Made by a program: the position numbers and the translations under genes. Positions 6,025 through 10,655 of a DNA stretch of 10,655 nucleotides are shown piece after piece. The stretch spans positions 1-10,655 of the forward strand of contig JAVBKB010000177.1 of NCBI GenBank assembly GCA_031554275.1, in the 5' to 3' direction. The notes under the pieces are model-generated. The model searched no databases and was not told the DNA's origin. It worked only from the letters and a program-made list of their open reading frames with translations. Positions within the stretch are counted from its first letter, which is position 1. Every line of letters begins with the position of its first letter. The DNA is from JAVBKB01 sp031554275. Lineage in GTDB: Bacteria > Bacillota > Bacilli > JARBTR01.

Positions 6025-6450
6025 ATGTTACATGGTTGGTGGCTATGGGTCATAGTCATTTGGTCAGTTTTCATGGTGATTTTCATGGCGATCGGTGGAT
6101 TCTTCATGTTTCGCAAATTTTTGAAGAAACTACCCAAGAATGGTGGGAAATCTGATTTTGATGTAGAGGTCGAAAACGTTGATTTAACGCGTCACCTCTG
6201 GAATCAATCCGAGAAAGATTTGCTAGAGGATTTAATTAGTCCTGTCCCTTCATTATTTAGAGATGTTGCACGAATGAAAATCGCAGGAAAAATTGGTGAG
6301 CTTGCTCAACGTGAAAAGGTAACTTCGATTTCCGAAGTTCTGGTCATTCGTGGATACATATTGGCAACACCTCAACCTGACCACCAGTTCCTCCGTAAGA
6401 AATTACGTGAAAAAAATATTGAAATAACCGAATATCAAGATTATTTTTAG
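6025..6450 (+). CDS. yneK: DUF2621 family membrane-anchored protein (YneK-like)
   Basis: The 141-residue protein starts with one membrane helix (about residues 5-29, Trp-rich at its start), followed by a basic KFLKKLPK border that should face the cytoplasm. The soluble part contains LISPVPSLFRDVARMKIAGK (70-89), IGELAQREKVTSISEVLVIR (90-109) and GYILATPQPDHQFLRKKLRE (110-129), the conserved blocks of DUF2621. B. subtilis YneK, encoded just after ccdC, is the reference member; its function is unknown. A GAGGTGA ribosome binding site is 4 nt before the ATG, and the gene starts 25 nt after the ThyX-like stop, so the two are probably translated from one message. A strong terminator follows, making it the last gene of the ccd cluster. 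Confidence 0.9.
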   Translation: MLHGWWLWVIVIWSVFMVIFMAIGGFFMFRKFLKKLPKNGGKSDFDVEVENVDLTRHLWNQSEKDLLEDLISPVPSLFRDVARMKIAGKIGELAQREKVTSISEVLVIRGYILATPQPDHQFLRKKLREKNIEITEYQDYF

Positions 6451-6464
6451 TGCTTCAGTGTGTG

Positions 6465-6498
6465 ATTCTGAAATTAATTTCAAGTTCATTTCAGAATT
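6465..6498. repeat. 10-bp inverted repeat after yneK
   Basis: ATTCTGAAAT (6465-6474) pairs perfectly with ATTTCAGAAT (6488-6497), extendable by one G-T pair, around a 13-nt loop. It lacks a T run and lies 14 nt after the yneK stop, just before the stronger terminator. It could protect the 3' end of the message or be a first, weak stop signal. Confidence 0.55.
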
Positions 6499-6517
6499 CC
6501 TGTGAAATCGATTTCTG

Positions 6518-6559
6518 GCTGGGACATAAGTTGTGAATCTGCTTATGTCCCAGCTTTTT
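6518..6559 (+). terminator. Strong rho-independent terminator of the ccdA-yneK cluster
   Basis: GCTGGGACATAAG (6518-6530) and CTTATGTCCCAGC (6542-6554) form a perfect 13-bp stem with an 11-nt loop, followed by TTTTT. The core word GCTGGGACA resembles hairpin terminators that, from memory, recur many times in Gram-positive genomes, so it may belong to a dispersed repeat family in this chromosome. Confidence 0.92.
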
Positions 6560-6822
6560 CTTGTGGTTATTTCGTTATCTTTAAATGGAATCAGGATCAG
6601 GCAATGTTTTTTTGTTAAAACAACTCAAATCCTATTAAGAATACGGAAATAGCTATGATAATTTCAGGTTAGAATTTTCGTTTTTCTATACTCGTTTTTT
6701 CTAGCATTAGCATATAGCAAGAATTTTTTTCAGGACAGAATTTGTTTTTTTGCTTTTGATAAAAATTTTCCCATGGTTTTGTAGTAGAATAGTTGAATAA
6801 GTATGTTGAAAGGGGTGACAAC

Positions 6823-8028
6823 ATGAAGCAGGTTCGTTTCATCCATGCGGCAGATTTGCATTTAGGAAGGCTTTTTTCAGGTTTTAGTCAAATGCCGACT
6901 CAAATGTATAAGCATCTTTGTAGAAGTGGCTATCGAGCTTTTACAAGGCTAGTAGATACCGCAATTAAAGAACAAGTGGACTTTGTTATTCTTGCTGGAG
7001 ATATATATGATGTGGAATTGCACAACCTTAAAGCACAAGCGTTTTTCCAAAAGGAAATGGTGCGGCTTAGTCATCACGAGATCCCAGTCTTTATTGTGCA
7101 TGGAAACCATGATTTCATGGGCGGTTCTAGCTTTCAGTTAGCGTTTCCTAGTAATGTCTCTGTGTTTGCTGAAACGGTTGAAAATAAATATCTTGAAACT
7201 TCTACTGGTGTGTCAATCGAGCTTGTTGGTTTTAGTTATGATAAGCAAAATATTAAAGAAAAAATGATTAATCAGTATCAAAAACAGTATTTGGCTGATT
7301 TTCATATTGCGATTTTGCATGGTAATTTAGGAAATAGTGGGCAACATCAATACGCCCCTTTTACAATAAGTGACTTACAAGAAAAGCAGTTTGATTACTA
7401 TGCACTTGGGCATATTCACAAAAGAGAGACAATTTCTTCACAACCCCTTGCGATCTATCCAGGAAGTCTTGTGGGGAGTACAAATAAAGAGGTTGGAGAG
7501 AAAGGTTTCTATCTCATTTCAATGGACGAAAGCGAAATCAAAACCGATTTCCGTTCAGTTGCGGATACTATTTGGATGCGTCAAACAATTCGGATTTTGG
7601 AACTGACTGACTTTCAGCATTTGGTTCATCAGGTACAAATGCAGATCAAACAATGGGTTCAATTAGATACGTTTATCTTGCTCCATCTTTGTGTAGACTT
7701 TTCTGAATGCCATGAATTAAATTTAGAATTGCTTGATGAAACGCAATTATTGGAAGTCTTGCAGGATGAAGATGTGGATGAAGACCTGTCAATATGGATT
7801 TATCATCTACAATTTATCACTCCACATCAGATTGATGAAGGGCATTTCTTTCAAGAGATCAATTTACTTGCTGATTCACTTTCAATTGTTGAATTGCAGG
7901 AATTTCTATCACCATTAATCAATCACCCACGCGGTTACAGATATTTCGATTATTTGGATGAAGATGAAATGCAAAATTTGTTAACTGAAGCAAAGCAGGA
8001 ATTATTTCTACAGTGGTATGCGAAATAA
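6823..8028 (+). CDS. yhaO: YhaO, SbcD/Mre11-like metallophosphoesterase (DNA exonuclease family)
   Basis: The 401-residue protein has all calcineurin-like phosphoesterase motifs for two metals, in order: HAADLHLG (Asp11, His13), LAGDIYD (Asp60), VHGNHD (Asn95, His96), LHGN (His166) and LGHIH (His197, His199). This arrangement is that of the SbcD/Mre11 DNA nucleases. The C-terminal 180 residues are the capping/partner-binding part and are less conserved. It probably acts with YhaN, encoded next, as an SbcCD-like pair in DNA end processing or repair; this is inference from family and gene order. The ATG at 6823 is chosen over an in-frame TTG at 6793 because AGGGGTGA (6810-6817) is 5 nt upstream and the protein then starts right at the first beta strand. 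The gap to yhaN is 56 nt with no terminator. Confidence 0.93.
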   Translation: MKQVRFIHAADLHLGRLFSGFSQMPTQMYKHLCRSGYRAFTRLVDTAIKEQVDFVILAGDIYDVELHNLKAQAFFQKEMVRLSHHEIPVFIVHGNHDFMGGSSFQLAFPSNVSVFAETVENKYLETSTGVSIELVGFSYDKQNIKEKMINQYQKQYLADFHIAILHGNLGNSGQHQYAPFTISDLQEKQFDYYALGHIHKRETISSQPLAIYPGSLVGSTNKEVGEKGFYLISMDESEIKTDFRSVADTIWMRQTIRILELTDFQHLVHQVQMQIKQWVQLDTFILLHLCVDFSECHELNLELLDETQLLEVLQDEDVDEDLSIWIYHLQFITPHQIDEGHFFQEINLLADSLSIVELQEFLSPLINHPRGYRYFDYLDEDEMQNLLTEAKQELFLQWYAK

Positions 8029-8084
8029 ATCTCAGATGTCGCAGTTAATAGGTGACGTACGGAATCAATGAGGGAGTTCAACTA

Positions 8085-10655
8085 ATGCGAATCCTAGAAA
8101 TCGATATTTATGGCTTCGGAAAGTTTCATCAAACACAGTTTCAGTTTGATCATCAATTGCAGGTTCTATTTGGTGAGAATGAGGCTGGAAAATCCACAGT
8201 TTATGCTTTTATTCAAGCAGTGTTATTTGGATTTCCCTTTAAATCTCCTTCTACTCCAAACTATGAGCCCAAGCATTCTCATATCTATGGTGGTAGTGTC
8301 ACACTTTTGACAGATGCTGGCGAAAGAGTCAAGGTTGAACGAGTTCGAAAGCGATCTGGTTCAGAGGTGAATATTCATTTGCCTAATGGAGTGGTAACTG
8401 GTGATCATCAGTTGAAAATCATCCTGCAAGGATTAGATCGTAATTTCTATGAAAAGATTTTTGCCTTTAATTTAGATGGGTTACAGGAAGTGTACAAATT
8501 AGACGAGAATGAGATCGGGAAATTCTTGTTTTACACTGGAGTCACTGGAAGTGATCAGCTTTGGGATACTGAAAAAAACCTGTCAAAGCGACTAGATGAA
8601 CTCTTTAAACCTGGCGGGCGAATTCCAAAGTTAAATGTAGATTTGGCTGATTTACGTGATAGTGCCATCGCCTTAAAAAAAGCACAACAAATTGAGGGTA
8701 AACACGCAGATTTAATGATTGAAAGAAATGAACTGCAACAACAATTGATATCTCTTGAAAATGCTGTCCATGAGCGTGAGGCGCAATTTATTACGCAGTC
8801 AGAGCGGCTACGGCTGGCACCTTTAGCAATTGAAAACGAATCATTGTCGAAAAGCATTCAGACAATTGGTGACCTACAGTTTCCAATTGATGGGCAGATT
8901 CGCATGAAGGAGTGTTTGGGAAAACTGCAGCCACAAGAGAGCTTAATGCTACAGATGAAGCAGAAAGAAGCAGGGTTGCTTGCCGAGATTGAAAAGTTAC
9001 ACTGTGACACAATCGTGATCGAGGAAGCAAATAATATTGAAAAGAGCTTCGAGATTGCCAACAAGCTTGAAGTAATTGATGCAGAGGGTAAGGAATTATC
9101 AATTAGAATCGATCATTTTGATCACAATATTGCAATGGCGAAGAGTGAATTACATCTACAGCTCACTGATCAACAATTATTAGAACTAGACACCAGCATT
9201 TTTGTTAAAGATCAAATTCAGAAACTTGTTAATGAGCAGGAGCGACTCACCAATAAGCGACATCAATTAGAAGAAGATTTAGCCATTGCAAAAGAGAAAT
9301 TAGCAAAAATAACGCAGGTAACTGAGAATTTATCAGATAAAAAATTACTTGATGTAGATGTGCAACAGTTTGAGGAAAAACTGAGAAATTCTGCTCAAAC
9401 TAACTCGCAGCGATCGAATGAGCTATACAATCAATTCTTACAAAGCAGGAAACAATTAATGATTCCAATGTTTGTATTTTGTGGATTGATGCTATTTGTG
9501 GCAATATTGCTTTTCATCTTGCATAAACTGAACTTGTTTACCGCTAGTGTAATTTGGGTTGTTGCGTTAATAGGCTTAGTGATACCAGTTCTACTATTCA
9601 GATCCTCCAATCACAAATTGAAAATGCTGCAGCAGCAAGAGCATAGTAATAAACTTTCCACTGAAAACCAGCAGTTGTTGCAAGACATGTTAGCTGACCA
9701 TCATGATGTGCAAGAGCAGTTACGTTTACACGCAATGCGTTTTGATGATGTCAAGGATGATTTAGATCATACACAACAAGAATTGCAGCAACTGACGATG
9801 ACCTGGCAACAAAATCAAAAGCAACGAGTGCAAATTAGTAGTCAATTGTGTCTTTCGGAAGCAATTGCAGAAACAATGTTGTTAGCTGCTTTCGAAAAAC
9901 TTTGCACAATTAAGCAGTTACTTTTGGAAAAAGATCGAGAAAATCGTTTATTAATTGTTAAGCAGTCAGTGGTCCGTGAACAAGAGCGGTTTATCGAAAC
10001 TGTAGCGACGAAGTTAATGCCGACTTTTTCTGGTACAACCTATGAAAAAGCAAGACAAATGCGAGTGCTATTAACTACTGAATTTGATAATAAGGTAAAG
10101 CTTGAAACGATCAAATCAAATTTAAATGTTCTTAAAGAAGAAATGTTGCCAGTTCAAGCAGCCATAGATGCCTTATCGCTTGAAAAAAGTAAACTTCTTC
10201 AATTGGCAGATTGCCAAGAGGAAGAGGAATATTTTGCAAAAGCCTCACTTCAGATAGAGTTAAATGATTTGAAATCTCGCCATCGTTTAATCAAAATACA
10301 GCTTGGAAATGAAGAAACTACTTTCAAAAATGAAGCTGAATTGCAACAGACAGTCATTAACTTAACTGAAAATCTGTCGGATTTAAAAGAAAAAATCAAG
10401 ACAACATCTGCTCAGCTTGCGAAGACTGAACACGAGATTTTCTATCTTGAAGAGACAGGCACAGTAGAACGGCATGGACAAGATCACCAATTACATGTTG
10501 AACGATTCCTTTCTCATGCAAATGAATGGATGAAACTTTCAATTGCCAAGGGCATTTTGTTAAAAGCAACTCGCAACTTTAAAGAAGAGAAGCTTCCCAC
10601 TATTATTGAGAAAGCTGAGTTATATTTAGCTTTTTTAACAGAAAATGAATATCAA
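8085..10655 (+). CDS. yhaN: YhaN, SMC/Rad50-like ATPase with membrane hairpin, 3'-truncated by the window edge
   Basis: The frame stays open from the ATG at 8085 to the last base, giving 857 residues with no stop; the full family protein is near 960. The start has AGGGAG 8 nt upstream. The N-terminus has the Rad50/SbcC-type ATPase lobe: ILEIDIYGFGKF, then the Walker A GENEAGKST at residues 30-38. Long Gln/Glu/Leu-rich coiled coil follows from about residue 180. Near the middle, residues about 459-482 and 484-505 are two hydrophobic helices separated by only a few residues, a membrane hairpin where SbcC and Rad50 carry a CxxC zinc hook; no CxxC is seen. Coiled coil resumes to the edge. The signature motif, Walker B and D-loop should lie just past the window. 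It is expected to pair with YhaO, with its coiled-coil tip tethered in the membrane. yhaM often follows in Bacilli. Confidence 0.93.
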   Translation, partial: MRILEIDIYGFGKFHQTQFQFDHQLQVLFGENEAGKSTVYAFIQAVLFGFPFKSPSTPNYEPKHSHIYGGSVTLLTDAGERVKVERVRKRSGSEVNIHLPNGVVTGDHQLKIILQGLDRNFYEKIFAFNLDGLQEVYKLDENEIGKFLFYTGVTGSDQLWDTEKNLSKRLDELFKPGGRIPKLNVDLADLRDSAIALKKAQQIEGKHADLMIERNELQQQLISLENAVHEREAQFITQSERLRLAPLAIENESLSKSIQTIGDLQFPIDGQIRMKECLGKLQPQESLMLQMKQKEAGLLAEIEKLHCDTIVIEEANNIEKSFEIANKLEVIDAEGKELSIRIDHFDHNIAMAKSELHLQLTDQQLLELDTSIFVKDQIQKLVNEQERLTNKRHQLEEDLAIAKEKLAKITQVTENLSDKKLLDVDVQQFEEKLRNSAQTNSQRSNELYNQFLQSRKQLMIPMFVFCGLMLFVAILLFILHKLNLFTASVIWVVALIGLVIPVLLFRSSNHKLKMLQQQEHSNKLSTENQQLLQDMLADHHDVQEQLRLHAMRFDDVKDDLDHTQQELQQLTMTWQQNQKQRVQISSQLCLSEAIAETMLLAAFEKLCTIKQLLLEKDRENRLLIVKQSVVREQERFIETVATKLMPTFSGTTYEKARQMRVLLTTEFDNKVKLETIKSNLNVLKEEMLPVQAAIDALSLEKSKLLQLADCQEEEEYFAKASLQIELNDLKSRHRLIKIQLGNEETTFKNEAELQQTVINLTENLSDLKEKIKTTSAQLAKTEHEIFYLEETGTVERHGQDHQLHVERFLSHANEWMKLSIAKGILLKATRNFKEEKLPTIIEKAELYLAFLTENEYQ

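Larger units (their letters stand above)
6451..6822. other. Intergenic region between yneK and yhaO with two hairpins and an AT-rich tract
   Basis: The left part carries two adjacent hairpins (6465-6498 and 6518-6559, listed separately). The remainder, about 6560-6809, is very AT-rich with T runs and holds no gene on either strand. A TAGAAT word at 6785-6790 could be a -10 box for yhaO but has no matching -35. An imperfect hairpin with seven T at 6699-6730 is too weak to call. The AGGGGTGA ribosome binding site of yhaO is at 6810-6817. Confidence 0.55.

Noticed and set aside
6699..6730. Hairpin TTCTAGC / GCAAGAA followed by seven T
   Set aside because: One mismatch in a 7-bp stem with an 11-nt loop in a T-rich tract, and no gene ends just before it on the plus strand.
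8555..9102. Minus-strand frames (68-103 codons) inside yhaN
   Set aside because: Serine/leucine-rich shadows of the coiled-coil coding sequence; the plus-strand yhaN frame is continuous.
1..10655. CRISPR arrays, tRNA or rRNA genes, insertion sequences, phage or defence modules
   Set aside because: Looked for and not seen: no regularly spaced repeats, no transposase or integrase motifs, no tRNA-like cloverleaf noticed by eye.

Overview
The window is AT-rich Bacillota DNA, most likely from a spore-forming member of the Bacillales. The evidence is a pyrH-frr pair, strong Shine-Dalgarno sites, a Spo0E-type gene, a ccdA-ccdC-yneK cluster like that of Bacillus subtilis, and the Bacilli-specific yhaO-yhaN pair. 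The genus cannot be told from the sequence.

Layout. (1) 1-995: the 3' part of pyrH (UMP kinase) and complete frr (ribosome recycling factor), closed by a terminator at 1024-1064. The usual next genes, uppS-cdsA, are absent. (2) 1065-1545: a stretch without a convincing gene that holds a 10-bp inverted repeat, then a secreted lipoprotein of unknown function (1546-2442) with its own terminator. (3) 2541-3453, minus strand: a DUF309 protein and a 47-residue Spo0E-family protein (3274-3417) that is easily missed because of its size. The latter has a TATAAT box with an exact 0A-box heptamer 22 nt further upstream. (4) 3589-6559, plus strand: ccdA, ccdC, a long and divergent ThyX-family flavoprotein, and yneK (DUF2621), ending in a 13-bp hairpin terminator. 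From memory, B. subtilis has ynzD (a Spo0E-type gene), ccdA, yneI, ccdC and yneK together. Here yneI is missing and a ThyX-like gene sits between ccdC and yneK. (5) 6823-10655: yhaO (SbcD-like metallophosphoesterase) and yhaN (SMC/Rad50-like ATPase with a membrane hairpin in its coiled coil). yhaN runs off the right edge.

How the genes may work together. pyrH and frr are growth and translation housekeeping genes. CcdA passes reducing equivalents across the membrane for cytochrome c maturation and sporulation thiol chemistry. The Spo0E-like protein would drain phosphate from Spo0A~P. YhaO and YhaN probably form a membrane-tethered nuclease/ATPase pair. The least explained item is the 340-residue ThyX-like protein: it keeps most nucleotide-binding residues of thymidylate synthase X, but its RHR motif reads RHG and its N-terminal half is unusual. 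No CRISPR array, tRNA, rRNA, insertion sequence or phage module was seen.
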